44,633 nt of DNA. Origin: Pseudomonas fluorescens. GTDB taxonomy: Bacteria; Pseudomonadota; Gammaproteobacteria; Pseudomonadales; Pseudomonadaceae. Position numbers and translations under genes: made by a program. Location: contig NZ_KZ477996.1 in NCBI RefSeq assembly GCF_002837185.1, positions 1-44,633 on the forward strand, in the 5' to 3' direction. The notes beneath the pieces were generated by a model. The model did no database searches, was not told the origin of the DNA, and was given only the letters and a program-made list of their open reading frames with translations. Below, one piece after another: positions 33,453 through 44,200 of this stretch; positions within the stretch are counted from its first letter, which is position 1, and every line of letters begins with the position of its first letter.

Positions 33453-34385
33453 ATGAACTCAATCGAGCAATCCCCCTGGCATGCCGGCGAACGGCAACTG
33501 CAGGCAACTGCCGGCGCGGCCGAGCGCATGGCCGTGATCGGCCCCAAGGTCATACGCGATCATCTGCCCGAGCAACATCGCGATTTCTATCCCTTGCTGC
33601 CTTATCTGGTGGTGGGCGCGGTGGATGAACAGGGCACGCCGTGGGCGACGATGCTCGAAGGCGCGCCCGGTTTCGCGCACTCACCTGATCCGTACCGGTT
33701 GCAGATCGACAGCCTGCCCTCCAACAGCGATCCGGCGCGCGCTGGAATCACGGCCGGCGCAGCCGTCGGCGTGCTTGGCATCGACCTGAACACCCGCCGG
33801 CGCAATCGCATGAACGGTCGCATTGGCGCAGTGGATCACGAAGGCTTTGCAGTCGACGTGGTGCACAGCTTCGGCAACTGCCCCAAATACATCCAACTGC
33901 GCCCGGTCGACACGATTGCGCGCAAACCCGCTAACGTGGCCGAGCGCAGCGACAGCCTGGATGGCGCCGATCAGCACATGATCCGCAACGCCGACACCTT
34001 CTTCGTCGCCAGCTATGTCGACCTGCACGGCGAGCGTTCGGTGGACGTTTCTCATCGGGGCGGGAACACCGGGTTCGTGCAGGTGCAGGGCAACGTGCTG
34101 ACCATCCCCGATTTTGCCGGCAACCTGTTCTTCAACACCCTCGGCAACCTGCAAGCCAACCCGGTGGCAGGGTTGTTGTTCATCGATTTCGAGTCGGGGG
34201 ACATGCTGCAAGTGGCGGGGCGTACATCGTTGATGCTCAGCGGGCCGCAGGTGGCCGAGTTCGAGGGGGCGCAACGGTTGTGGACGGTGACCGTGGAACA
34301 GGTGATCCGACGTCCCGCGGCCTTGGCATTGCGTTGGCAGTTCGTAGAGTTTTCACCCCATAGCCTGGCGATGGGACGCTGTTAG
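33453..34385 (+). CDS. PNPOx-like (split beta-barrel) flavin-binding family protein
   Basis: The 310-residue protein fits the pyridoxamine 5'-phosphate oxidase-like superfamily. FYPLLPYLVVGAVDEQGTPWATMLEG begins a split-barrel domain, and DTFFVASYVDLHGERSVDVSHRGG with TIPDFAGNLFFNTLGNL a second related block. Such proteins bind FMN, F420 or haem, and some occur fused to ferredoxin reductase modules; no such fusion exists here. The exact function is unknown. ATG 33453 follows GAGAGG. It lies about 80 bases after the LysR pair and may be one of their targets. Confidence 0.82.
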   Translation: MNSIEQSPWHAGERQLQATAGAAERMAVIGPKVIRDHLPEQHRDFYPLLPYLVVGAVDEQGTPWATMLEGAPGFAHSPDPYRLQIDSLPSNSDPARAGITAGAAVGVLGIDLNTRRRNRMNGRIGAVDHEGFAVDVVHSFGNCPKYIQLRPVDTIARKPANVAERSDSLDGADQHMIRNADTFFVASYVDLHGERSVDVSHRGGNTGFVQVQGNVLTIPDFAGNLFFNTLGNLQANPVAGLLFIDFESGDMLQVAGRTSLMLSGPQVAEFEGAQRLWTVTVEQVIRRPAALALRWQFVEFSPHSLAMGRC

Positions 34386-34417
34386 CCAGGTGCGGTCTTG
34401 CCGGCGCGGCAGATCAG

Positions 34418-34465
34418 ATGTGGGCGCTGTCACAGCCTCGCTGAAGCTCGGCAGCTCCCACAGGG
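34418..34465. repeat. Degenerate REP-like sequence
   Basis: ATGTGGGCGCTGTCACAG and GCAGCTCCCACAGGGG form a loose inverted pair with REP-like ends between two converging genes. Confidence 0.5.
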
Positions 34466-34496
34466 GTTGCACTGTGCTGGGGGGTGGCGTTCCGGA

Positions 34497-34772
34497 TCAG
34501 GCCACCGGACATTCCCGGTTCAGCGCATCATCCACCAGTAACTTCGCTATTTCGATCATCTGCACCACGGCTAAAACATGCTTGCGACTGGCGCCATCCA
34601 CGTGTTCGGCGCAGTCATAGGCGCAGACGGTCGCTGACTCCAGCATTTCGCTGGCATTGCTCAAGGCGGCTTCGGTGCTGAGGCCTGGGCGGACGGAGAA
34701 GATGACATCGGGGGGTAATTGCGGGTTGTCATCCGAGGGGGATGGCGGGGGATTGGGCGTGACTTTTTTCAT
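34497..34772 (-). CDS. Small DUF6124/DUF3077-type protein
   Basis: The 91-residue product starts MKKVTPNPPP, with a Pro-rich head followed by a helical part (TEAALSNASEMLESATVCAYDCAEH, then HVLAVVQMIEIAKLLVDDAL). This fits a family of small proteins seen in many copies in Pseudomonas genomes. Function is unknown. ATG 34772 has AGGAG 8 bases upstream. The frame upstream stays open on another reading frame and ends in an ATGA overlap with this start. Confidence 0.78.
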   Translation of the reverse strand: MKKVTPNPPPSPSDDNPQLPPDVIFSVRPGLSTEAALSNASEMLESATVCAYDCAEHVDGASRKHVLAVVQMIEIAKLLVDDALNRECPVA

Positions 34773-34806
34773 GGCGAAGCTCCTATGAATGAGCACCTCC
34801 ATTTCG

Positions 34807-34883
34807 CTACCACACGAAGTAGGGAGGCGACTGTACACGGGGTGGTAGACCGGTCATAGAAACCCGGCAGGCCGAAGCCTCCC
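34807..34883 (-). ncRNA. Candidate pseudoknotted 5' leader
   Basis: On the minus strand, 35-111 bases before the DUF6124-type start, two perfect 7-base helices interleave. GCCTCCC (34877-34883) pairs with GGGAGGC (34822-34828), and GTGGTAG (34842-34848) pairs with CTACCAC (34807-34813). The order A-B-A'-B' allows an H-type pseudoknot. A smaller CCGG/CCGG hairpin can form in the longest loop. No named RNA family was recognised. Confidence 0.4.
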
Positions 34884-34910
34884 ATGCACAGCCGCCACAA
34901 AGCAGCCCGC

Positions 34911-34935
34911 ACAAAAAAACGCCCGCGAGCGTTTT
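34911..34935 (-). terminator. Intrinsic terminator-like hairpin (minus strand)
   Basis: Read on the minus strand, AAAACGC and GCGTTTT form a stem around a short GC-rich loop, and the 3' arm runs into seven consecutive T residues. It lies upstream of the small DUF6124-type gene and its leader, so it would end a transcript coming from about 35170 or act as an attenuator. Confidence 0.55.
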
Positions 34936-35324
34936 GGGGTCTATGAAAGAACTGGGCTACCACACCCGTTCGCTGATTTTGCAGCGACTCGCGAAGGTTA
35001 GCGGCGGGGTTCATCGGACGCAACCCGAAAGTTGCGTAAGAGCGGTCCGACAAGCGTGATGTGTCCGCAGCCCGCTGAATGCTGCCGGGCGGCGCAATAC
35101 TGCGCTCGGATGAAAACGCCGAGCCTGCGGAGTTTTCCGATAGAAATCGGCTGAAGTAGAAGGATGTTGTTACCGCACGCCCACGTTGGCATCAGGAACC
35201 TTTCCTACCGGCTGGCCACGCATGAGTGCTTGTTGAACTCAATGCCCGACGGTGACGGTGGGCAAGTCATGCATCCTTGATCGCACTGCGATTTCTATCC
35301 TTTCGTTAAATGAGGCTATACACA
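34936..35324. other. Structured non-coding region
   Basis: Nearly 390 bases lack a convincing gene. ACGCAAC/GTTGCGT at 35019-35038 is a perfect 7-base hairpin. The string GCTACCACAC recurs here (about 34958) and at 34806. Open frames on the minus strand (34998-35192 and 34769-35053) have no ribosome-binding site. The right end holds the promoter of the small rightward gene. Confidence 0.5.
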
Positions 35325-35585
35325 ATGGTCACGCTCAACACAGCTGACGGCGCAACTTCTCGACTGGCGGGCAAAACCCTTGATCAATTCGAACGTTTTG
35401 GCCAGGTGCCGGCACACCATGTCATTGGCCAGGTTTTCAAGTCCAACCGGAGTGATCTGGAAACAGCCGAGCTGTTGAAGTTGCTGGGCACGTTAGTGAC
35501 GACGCTTAAAACCTGGATGAACAACGACAACGCACCGCACACGCCCCCGGCTCCCGTGGCCGTAATCCCCAAACTGCTGGTCTGA
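35325..35585 (+). CDS. Small hypothetical protein
   Basis: The 86-residue product starts MVTLNTADGA and has an amphipathic helical middle part (DLETAELLKLLGTLVTTLKTWM) and a Pro/Ala-rich tail. ATG 35325 is preferred, with GAGG 9 bases upstream, over ATG 35310. It converges with the outer-membrane efflux gene, 7 bases apart. I do not recognise the family; size and style resemble the small DUF6124-type gene nearby. Confidence 0.6.
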   Translation: MVTLNTADGATSRLAGKTLDQFERFGQVPAHHVIGQVFKSNRSDLETAELLKLLGTLVTTLKTWMNNDNAPHTPPAPVAVIPKLLV

Positions 35586-35592
35586 AGCTGCC

Positions 35593-37017
35593 CTAGCGTG
35601 CAGTTGCAAGGCTTGGCGGCTGATCCCACGCGCCGCCGAGCGCGGTATACAGGTTCACTTGCGCCACCAGTTGCGCCAGGCGATCGACAATCAGCGCCTG
35701 CTGTGAATTGAACAACGCGCGCTGCGCATCGAGAAAGGTCAGGTTGCTGTCGACGCCGCTGCGGTAGCGGTGCTGGGCCAGGTCATAGTAGCGCTGGTTG
35801 GCGGCGACGAAATCCCGTTGCGCGTCCAGTTGGTCGTTGAAGGTCTGGCGCGCGGCGAGGCCGTCGGCGACTTCCTGGAAAGCGGTCTGGATGGACTTTT
35901 CGTACTGCGCCACCGTGATGTCCTTCTGCAGCCTGGCGTAATCAAGGCTGGCGCGCAGGCTGCCGGCGTTGAAGATCGGCAGATTGATTTGCGGCTGGAA
36001 CGTCCAGGTGCCCGCGCCGCCCTTGAACAAACCCGAGAGTTGCGTGCTGGTGCTGCCGGCGTTGGCCGTCAGGGTGATCGACGGAAAGAACGCCGCCCTG
36101 GCCGCGCCGATATTGGCGTTGGCCGCCTGCAGCTGGTATTCGGCCTGGAGGATGTCCGGTCGCCGTTGCAGCAGGTCTGAAGGCAACCCCGCAGGCACGC
36201 GGGCGACCAGGTCGTCGGCCAGTGGGCGCGCGGGCAGGTGGGCATCCACCGGGCCGCCTACCAGCAGCGTGAGGTTGTTGAGGTCCTGGGCCACCTGGCG
36301 TTCGTAGCGGGCCACGCTGGCGCGGGTACTTTCCACCGCCGTGCGTGCCTGTACCACGTCCAGCGCCGAGGCCTTGCCGGCGGTTTTGCTGCGGCTGGTC
36401 AGTTGCCAGCTGCGATCGTTGGCCGCCAGGGTCTGCTCGGCCAGGGCCAGCAACTCCTGGTCGGCACGCCAGGTCAGGTAGGCGTTGGCGACGTTGGCCA
36501 CCAGGCTCAATTGTGCGCTGCGCCGGGCTTGTTCGGTACCCAGATAAGTCAGCATCGCTTGTTCGCTGAGGCTGCGTACGCGGCCGAACAGGTCGAGTTC
36601 ATAGGCACTCAAGCCCAGGGTGGCGGAGTAGTTGGAGGTGATCGCCGACTTACCGGTGCCGGTCACACCCTCCGGCAATTTCTGACGCTTGCCGGCCCCC
36701 GTGGCGGACACCGCCGGGAACAGGTCGGCGCGCTGGATGCGGTACTGCGCCTGGAATGCCTGCACATTCAGTGCGGCGACCCGCAGGTCGCGGTTGTTGA
36801 CCAATGCCGCGTCGATCAACGGCGCCAGTGCCGGGTCGTGGAACAGTTGGCGCCAGTCCATGGCGTCGGGCAGCGTGCCTGCCTGCGCCTGGCGGTACAC
36901 ACCGTCGTGGGGATAGTGGGCCGGCACGGGCGCGTCGGGCCGCTGATACTCGGGGATCAGCGAACACCCGCCGAGCATCCAGGCTACGCCAACGGCGGCA
37001 AGGGTCCGTGTGTGCAT
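35593..37017 (-). CDS. NodT-family outer-membrane efflux lipoprotein
   Basis: The 474-residue protein starts at ATG 37017, overlapping the LuxR stop (TGATG). It carries the lipobox MLGGC, followed by [12 protein letters not shown], typical of NodT/OprM outer-membrane factors. Two outer-membrane efflux repeats follow, with the conserved [38 protein letters not shown] segment. It forms the trimeric exit duct of a tripartite pump. No inner-membrane pump or adaptor is next to it. In lipopeptide producers such a gene sits beside the first synthetase, while macA-macB lie with the other synthetases, so it probably exports the lipopeptide. Confidence 0.93.
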   Translation of the reverse strand: MHTRTLAAVGVAWMLGGCSLIPEYQRPDAPVPAHYPHDGVYRQAQAGTLPDAMDWRQLFHDPALAPLIDAALVNNRDLRVAALNVQAFQAQYRIQRADLFPAVSATGAGKRQKLPEGVTGTGKSAITSNYSATLGLSAYELDLFGRVRSLSEQAMLTYLGTEQARRSAQLSLVANVANAYLTWRADQELLALAEQTLAANDRSWQLTSRSKTAGKASALDVVQARTAVESTRASVARYERQVAQDLNNLTLLVGGPVDAHLPARPLADDLVARVPAGLPSDLLQRRPDILQAEYQLQAANANIGAARAAFFPSITLTANAGSTSTQLSGLFKGGAGTWTFQPQINLPIFNAGSLRASLDYARLQKDITVAQYEKSIQTAFQEVADGLAARQTFNDQLDAQRDFVAANQRYYDLAQHRYRSGVDSNLTFLDAQRALFNSQQALIVDRLAQLVAQVNLYTALGGAWDQPPSLATAR

Positions 37018-37817
37018 CAGGCGCCCACCATCCATTTGGCCAGGCCGTGTCGGCCACTCACACCGAGCTTGGCGGCGGCGCGCTTGAGGTAGGTTTCAAT
37101 CGAGCTGTTTTTCACACTGAGTTTTTCCGCGATCTGCGGCACGGTGCCGCCGGTCAACAGGCCCAGGCACACTTCCTGCTCGCGGGCCGAGAGGGTGATG
37201 TCGCTCAGCGCCAAGCGCTTGTAGAACTCACGCTGCAATTGCGACTGCTCCAGCCCGTTGTGCCCAGGCTCCGCCTCGGCGTGCGGCGCCTGGCGCAGGA
37301 TCAGCACGTGACGCTCCATCAACGGCAGCAAGGTCTCGGACAGGCATTTGAGAAACGACAGTTCCGCCAGGGAAAACCCGCGCTCGGCAGGTGGGCGATA
37401 GAACGAAATCACACAGCGTCGATGACCCTGGCGCGAAACCAGGTTGCACTGGTGCGAGCTGCCACGCGGGTGTGCGCTGTCGGCCTTGGCTTTCATCTGG
37501 ATCAGCAGCGGGTCCTGCATGCGCAGCATCTGTCGCAGCAGGGGGTGGTCGTCAAGCGAGTGCAGTGTCTGGGGCGCGGGCAGGTCTTCGTTCAGGCCCG
37601 CACTGCCCAGCAGTTGGATATCCAGCACGCTGTCACGCAGTTCATCGAGGCACCACTCGCTGAGGTCCACCAGATGAACCGGTATCCATTTATCCACCAG
37701 ATGCAGCATGTTCGCGGCGAAATGTTCCTGGCCGCTGCTGGAAATAAGCGCGCCCATTTCGGCATAGAAATGTGGGCTCTGGGTATCGGTAATACTAGGG
37801 GGCAGACTCATAGCCAT
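37017..37817 (-). CDS. LuxR-type regulator of the lipopeptide locus
   Basis: The 266-residue protein has a C-terminal LuxR/GerE helix-turn-helix at about 205-266 ([16 protein letters not shown], then [24 protein letters not shown]). The N-terminal 200 residues do not look like an autoinducer-binding domain. This is as described for the LuxR-type regulators that control cyclic lipopeptide synthesis in Pseudomonas. It is divergent from the synthetase and overlaps the efflux gene, so it likely activates both. ATG 37817 has AAGGA 4 bases upstream; ATG 37811 is an equally reasonable start. Confidence 0.9.
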   Translation of the reverse strand: MAMSLPPSITDTQSPHFYAEMGALISSSGQEHFAANMLHLVDKWIPVHLVDLSEWCLDELRDSVLDIQLLGSAGLNEDLPAPQTLHSLDDHPLLRQMLRMQDPLLIQMKAKADSAHPRGSSHQCNLVSRQGHRRCVISFYRPPAERGFSLAELSFLKCLSETLLPLMERHVLILRQAPHAEAEPGHNGLEQSQLQREFYKRLALSDITLSAREQEVCLGLLTGGTVPQIAEKLSVKNSSIETYLKRAAAKLGVSGRHGLAKWMVGA

Positions 37818-38299
37818 CTCATCCTTGATGTCGAAAACCGTCAACGGATGCCCTGGGTCTGTTCGGGGCATTCCGTACTGCGTGAACGTAACTCGGCGTT
37901 CGAGATTTCATTTAGCCATAGCGATTTGTCCTACGTATGTAGCGGAATCGAGGGACACAAGCTGCCATAAAATCCGCGTCATTAATTCGACGTTTCTTAC
38001 AGTTAACTCAGCATACGAGGACGAAAGGTGAATCTTTAAATGTGATTAACCTATTGATAGTTAAAGAAAACTCAAAAATTGAAAAACATTTTTCAAATTA
38101 AACGTCGGACACATATAGCCAATCTCCTACAAGCCTTTCATCGTTTCAGCAGTGAACCCTCAGCCAAGCCCGCTCTATCCGTTTGGATGTCCGGGTTTCG
38201 GGTGTCAGACGCCCTCGCTTCACCATGCTCAAATCCGATCAATTCGTGGTAATGGGCGACCCTGCGCGGCCAGTGCCTGACCCCCATGAGAAGGATCTT
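37818..38299. promoter_or_regulatory. Divergent promoter region of the lipopeptide locus
   Basis: This gap of about 480 bases separates the LuxR gene and the synthetase. An AT-rich stretch lies at 38030-38110. It contains a perfect inverted repeat, TTGAAAAA-CA-TTTTTCAA (38079-38096), and a second near-palindrome, TTAACCTATTGATAGTTAA (38046-38064). These are about 200-250 bases upstream of the synthetase ATG and are candidate operator sites for the LuxR protein or another regulator. No small gene was found in the gap. Confidence 0.55.
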
Positions 38300-41200
38300 A
38301 TGACGCAACTTTCCAGCCCGCCGGCCAGCTTTCCCCTTACCGCCGCGCAACAGGACATCTGGCTCGACCAACTGCGCGTGGGTCACTCGCCGTTGTACAA
38401 CATCGGCGGTTACGTTGATCTGCCCGGCGCCATCGCACCCGAATGGATCCAGCGTGCGATCGAGCTGCTGGTGGCCCGGCACGACGCATTGCGCACCCAA
38501 CTGCACAGCGGCGCCGATGGCTTGCCCCGGCAGACCTTCGCCGCCGAATGGACGGTGGACGTGGCGCAGTACGACTTCTGCGGCGTGCCCGACCCCAAGG
38601 CCGCCGCCCAGTCCTTGATGCAGGCGCAAATGGCCCGGCCCTACGCCATGAGCGGCGAGCCGTTGTATCGTTTTTTCCTGGTCAAACTCGACGACGACCA
38701 TTACCGCCTTGGCACCCAGGCCCATCACCTGATCCTCGACGGCTGGGGGTTCGGCCAGATGCTGCAATCACTTGCCCACCTGTACACCGCCGTGCAGCAC
38801 GGCCGACAAGCAGACGGGTTGGCACCGTCCTATATCGACTTCATCGACAGCGACCAGCGCTACCGGCAATCGGCCCGCTACGCCCGTGATCGTGAGTATT
38901 GGCTGGACAAATACCAGGTGCTGCCCGAGCCACTGCTCACACCACGGCACACCGCCAAGGCCGCGAGCAATACGTGCGTGCAACCCTTTCCGGTGGCGCT
39001 GCTCAACCGTATGGAACACGTGGCCAACCGTTACCAGGCTTCGGCGTTCCATGTGTTGCTGGCGGCGCTGTATGTGTATTTCACCCGTACCGGCCAGCGC
39101 AATGAATGGGTGGTGGGCCTGCCGATTCTGAACCGCTCCAACGCGCGCTTTCGCGCCACGGTCGGCTTGTTCGCCCAGGTCAGCGCAGTGCGGTTGCAGT
39201 TCAGCGAAGCCTTGAGTTTCGGTGAACTGGTGCGCGGGGTGCGCGATCAGCTCAAGCAGGACATGCGCCACCAGCGCTTCCCCCTCAGTGAGATGAACCG
39301 CGAGCTGGGCCTGCGGCGTACGGATCGCGAACAGGTGTTCGACCTGTCGGTGTCGTTCGAGCAGGACGACCACGACCTGCGCTACGGCCAGGTGCAGGCC
39401 CGTGCGGTCAAGGTATCCAACCACCATGAGCCGCTGCCGCTGGCGATCCACTTGCGCAGCAACCGTTACCAGGACACGGCGTGCCTGCATTGCGTCTATA
39501 ACGAGGCGTACTTTGAGCAGGGCGACGTAGAGGCGTTGGCACAGCGCCTCACCGGGTTGCTGGAGCAGGGCCTGGCAGACACGACGCTGACGGTGGGCGA
39601 GTTTGCGTTGCTGACGCCACAGGACCAGGCCCGGCTGCAGCAATGGAATGCCACGGCGCAACCCAACACCACACCGCAGACCCTGCATGGGCGTATCGAG
39701 GCTCAAGTGGCGCGCACGCCGCACGCCGTCGCGGCGGTGTATCAGGGACGGCAACTGACTTACGCGCAACTCAACCGTCAGGCCAATGCGCTGGCCCATC
39801 AACTGTTGGCCCACGGCCTGCAGCCGGATGAGCGCGTCGCGGTGCTGGCGCGACGCGGCCTGGAGACCTTGGCCGGGTTGTTGGCGGTGCTCAAGGCCGG
39901 CGCCTGCTATGTGCCGATAGACCCGGCCCATCCCACTGAGCGCTTGAATTATCTGCTGCACGACAGCGCGCCCGTGGCGGTGCTGACCCAGCGCGACCTG
40001 CTGCATCGCCTGCCGGCCCTGGATGTGCCGGTGCTTGCGCTGGACGCGTCCAGTGACCACGGCGCCGAGAGCAATCCTCAGGTCGCGGTGATGCCGTCCC
40101 ACCTTGCCTATGTGATTTACACCTCAGGTTCCACGGGCTTGCCCAAGGGCGTGATGGTCGAGCACCACAGCGTGTCCAACCTGGTGGACTGGCATTGCCA
40201 GGCCTTCGACCTGCACGCGGGCAGCCATACCGCCAGTGTCGCCGGGTTTGGTTTCGATGCGATGGCCTGGGAAGTCTGGCCGGCGCTGTGCGTCGGCGCG
40301 ACCCTGCATCTACCGCCCGCCCACGACGGTGCGGAAGATATCGATGCGCTGCTCCAGTGGTGGCGCGCCCAGCCATTGGACGTGTGTTTCCTGCCCACGC
40401 CGGTGGCCGAATACGCTTTCAGCCAGCACCTGGCGCACCCCACTTTGCGCACCTTGCTGATCGGCGGCGACCGCCTGCGCGGGTTCAACCAGGCGCAAAC
40501 CTTCGAGGTCATCAACAACTACGGCCCGACCGAAGCCACCGTGGTCGCCACCTCCGGGCGCGTTGACGCCGGCCAGCCGTTGCACATTGGCGCGCCCATC
40601 GCCAATGCCCTTATCTACCTGCTGGACGCGCAACAACGGCCCGTGCCGATTGGCGTCGTGGGGGAGCTGTATATCGGTGGGCAGGGCGTGGCGCGGGGCT
40701 ACCTGAATCGTCCCGAATTGACCGGCGAACGCTTCGTCGACGACCCCTTCAACCGCGGCCGTATGTACCGCAGCGGTGACCTGGCGCGCTGGCTTTCGGA
40801 CGGCAACCTTGAATACCTGGGGCGCAATGACGACCAGGTGAAAATTCGGGGTGTGCGTATCGAGCTGGGGGAAATCGAAGCAGCCCTGGCGACGCACCCA
40901 TCGATCAAGACCTGCGTGGTGGAATATCGCGAAGGGCAATTGCTGGCCTGGTTCATCGCGCATCACCCGGTGGACATCGAAACGCTTCGCGCCCATCTGC
41001 ACGTCTCGCTGCCCGATTACATGCTGCCGGCGGCCTACGTTCACCTCGAGGCGTTGCCCCTGACCGCCAATGGCAAGCTCGACCGCAAGGCGTTGCCGGC
41101 GCCCACCCAGGCGGCCTTTGTCACCCGTCGCTATGAGGCGCCCCGCGAGGGCGTCGAAACCACGCTGGCGCAGATCTGGGCCGAGTTGCTGCAGGTGCAA

Positions 41201-44200
41201 CAGGTCGGCCGGCACGACCATTTCTTCGAACTGGGCGGGCACTCGCTGCTGGCGGTGCAACTGGTGCAGCGCATGCGCGAGGCGGGCCTGCAGGCCGACG
41301 TGCAGGTGTTGTTCGGCCAGCCCACCCTGGCAGCGCTGGCGGCGGCCAGTGACGGCAGCGAAGTGGCGGTACCGGCCAATCGCATCCCGGCCGGTTGCAC
41401 GCGGATTACGCCGGACATGCTTGCCCTGGCCGACCTCGACCAGCCCAGCCTGGACCGCATCGTCGCCGGCATTCCCGGTGGCGCCGGCAATGTGCAGGAG
41501 ATCTACCCGCTGGCGCCGCTGCAGGAAGGTCTGCTCTATCACCACATCACCGACGAGCGCGATCCCTACCAGCAGCAGGCGATGTTCAGCTTTGCGCGCC
41601 GCGAGCAGTTGGACGCGTTTGCCCAGGCGCTGCAACAGGTGATCGACCGTCACGACATCCTGCGCACCAGCCTGGTGTGGGACGCCCTTGAACAGCCGAT
41701 GCAGGTGGTGTGGCGGCACGCGCGGTTGCCGCTCGAACCGCTGCGTGAACCCGCCCGGCCGCTGGACCTGCGCCACGCGCCGCTGATGGCCCTGGATTAC
41801 GCAGAAGAGCCGCACCACCAGCGCTGGGTGGCCAGGCTGCGCTTTCACCATTTGGTCAACGACGCCACCTCGACCACCGTGCTGGTGGACGAAATCCGCG
41901 CCCATCTGCTCGGTCAACAGGCGCAGTTGCCGGTGCCGGTGCCGTACCGCAACGTGGTCGCGCAGACCCGTTCAGCGCAGCGGCAAGCGGCCCACGAGGC
42001 GTTTTTTCGCGAGCGCCTGGCGGACGTGGATGAACCGACCCTCGCTTTCGGCTTGCAGGAGCGCCAGGCGGATCGGGCTGAAATCGAAGAGTGCGTGCAG
42101 GCGCTCGATGCATCACTCAACCAACGCCTGCGTGCCCAGGCTCGCGCGTTTGGGGTCAGTGCCGCCAGCCTGTTTCACCTCGCGTGGGCGCAGGTGCTCA
42201 GCCGCGTGGCCGGCCGCGAAGACGTGGTGTTCGGCACGGTGTTGCTCGGTCGCCTGCAAGCGGGCGAGGGCGCCGATCGCGCCCTGGGCATGTTCATCAA
42301 CACCTTGCCGCTGCGCGTGCGCCTGGCCGGGCAAAGCGTGGTGGATGCATTGACCGACACCCACCAGCAACTGAGCGCCTTGCTCGTGCATGAGCAAGCC
42401 TCGTTGGCCCTGGCCCAGCGCTGCAGCAGCGCCGCGCCGCTGTTCAACAGCCTGCTCAATTACCGTCATACCCGCGCCGAGCCGGCGTTGAACCTGGTGC
42501 CGGGTATCGCCATGCTCAGCAGCGAGGACATTCTCAGTTATCCGCTGATGCTTACGGCGGACGACATCGCCAGCGGCTTCCGGCTCAAGGCCAAGGCGCC
42601 ACGCACCGTGGGGGCCGAACGCGTGCTGGGTTACCTCGACACAGCGCTCAACGGTCTGGTCGAGGCGTTGGAACAGGCGCCGGCCAGCCCGGTGCGCGAT
42701 GTGCAGGTGCTGCCCTCCAGTGAATTGCAGGCGCTCCTGGTGGACTTCAACGCCACCGTCACCGCCTATCCCGAAACCCTCACCGTGCAAGCGCTGTTCG
42801 AGGCCCAGGTGCGGCAACTGCCGGATGCCGTTGCGGTGCAGGCAGGCACGCAGCAACTGACCTATCGCGAACTCAACCGACGCGCCAATCAGTTGGCCTT
42901 TCACCTGCGCGAACACGGTGTAAAGCCGGATTCGCGGGTGGCGCTGTGCGTCGAGCGCGGGCTGGACCTGGTGGTGGGTTTGCTGGGGATTCTCAAGGCC
43001 GGCGGCGCTTATGTGCCGCTGGACCCGGGCTACCCCCGCGAACGCCTGGCCTACATGCTGCAAGACAGCCAGCCGGTGGCGCTGCTGCTCCAGGCCGCCA
43101 CCCGTGACTGTGTGCAGGAGGTGGCGGTGCCGGTGATCGATTTCGACCACTGCACCTGGCACCAGGCTCCGGCCGACAACCCTGTGGTGCCGGGTTTGAC
43201 TGTCGACCACCTGGCCTACGTAATGTACACCTCCGGCTCCACCGGTACCCCCAAGGGCGTGATGATCGAGCATCGCGGCCTGGGCAACCTCATGCACTGG
43301 GGCTCGCGGCTGTGCCCGCCGACCGCGGGCGGTGCCTTGCTGCAACGCGCGCCGTTCAGCTTCGACGGCTCGGTGTGGGAGCTGTTCTGGCCGCTGACCC
43401 AGGGCATGCGCCTGGTGCTGGCGCGGCCCGACGGGCATCGCGAGCCGGCGTACCTGGCGCAGGTGATCCGCGAGCAGCACATCAGCGTGATCAAGTTCGT
43501 GCCGGCGATGTTGCAGCAGTTTCTTGAATTGGAAGCGTCAGCCCTGTGCACCAGCCTTACCGACGTGCTGTGCGGCGGTGGCGAGCTGACCGAGGCTCTG
43601 GCGCGCGGGGTGCAGGCGCGCTTGCCTGGCGTGCGCTTGCATAACGTGTATGGGCCCACTGAAGCCACGGTGGACAGCAGCGCGTGGACCCTGGAGCCGG
43701 GCGCGCCGGTGCCCGCGCTGCAACTGCCGATCGGCCGGGCGATCGACAATACTCGGCTGTATGTGCTGGATGAACATGACAGGCCGGTGCCGATGGGCAT
43801 CAGCGGGCAGTTGCACATTGGCGGTGTCGGTGTCGCCCGTGGCTACCTGGGCCTGGCCGAGATGACTGCCGAACGCTTCATCGACAGCCCCTTCGTCGCC
43901 GGCGACCGGCTGTATCGTACCGGCGACCTGGTGCGCTACCTGCCGGACGGCAACCTGGAATTTCTCGGGCGCAATGACTTCCAGGTCAAACTGCGCGGCG
44001 TGCGCCTGGAACTGGGCGAGATCGAAGCGTGCCTGGCCGCTCATGCCGCCTTGCGGGAAGTGGCGGTGCTGATTCGCGACGAGCGCCTGGTGGCCTATTT
44101 CACCCTGCGCGAGCAGGCCCCCAGCCTGGACGCGTTGCGCGCCCATGTGCTGGAACAGTTACCTGAGTACATGGTGCCGGCTGCTTTCGTGCAACTCGAG

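Noticed and set aside
34769..35053. Minus-strand frame of about 94 residues as a protein-coding gene
   Set aside because: It has no ribosome-binding site, starts at a weak codon and runs through a terminator-like hairpin. It is kept only as part of the leader observation.
35593..37017. A complete tripartite efflux operon
   Set aside because: Only the outer-membrane factor is present. Neither neighbouring gene encodes an adaptor or inner-membrane pump.
38768..40102. Antisense frames across the synthetase (also 40310-41917 and 42113-43480)
   Set aside because: They mirror a coding strand with well-recognised condensation and adenylation motifs and show no domain of their own.
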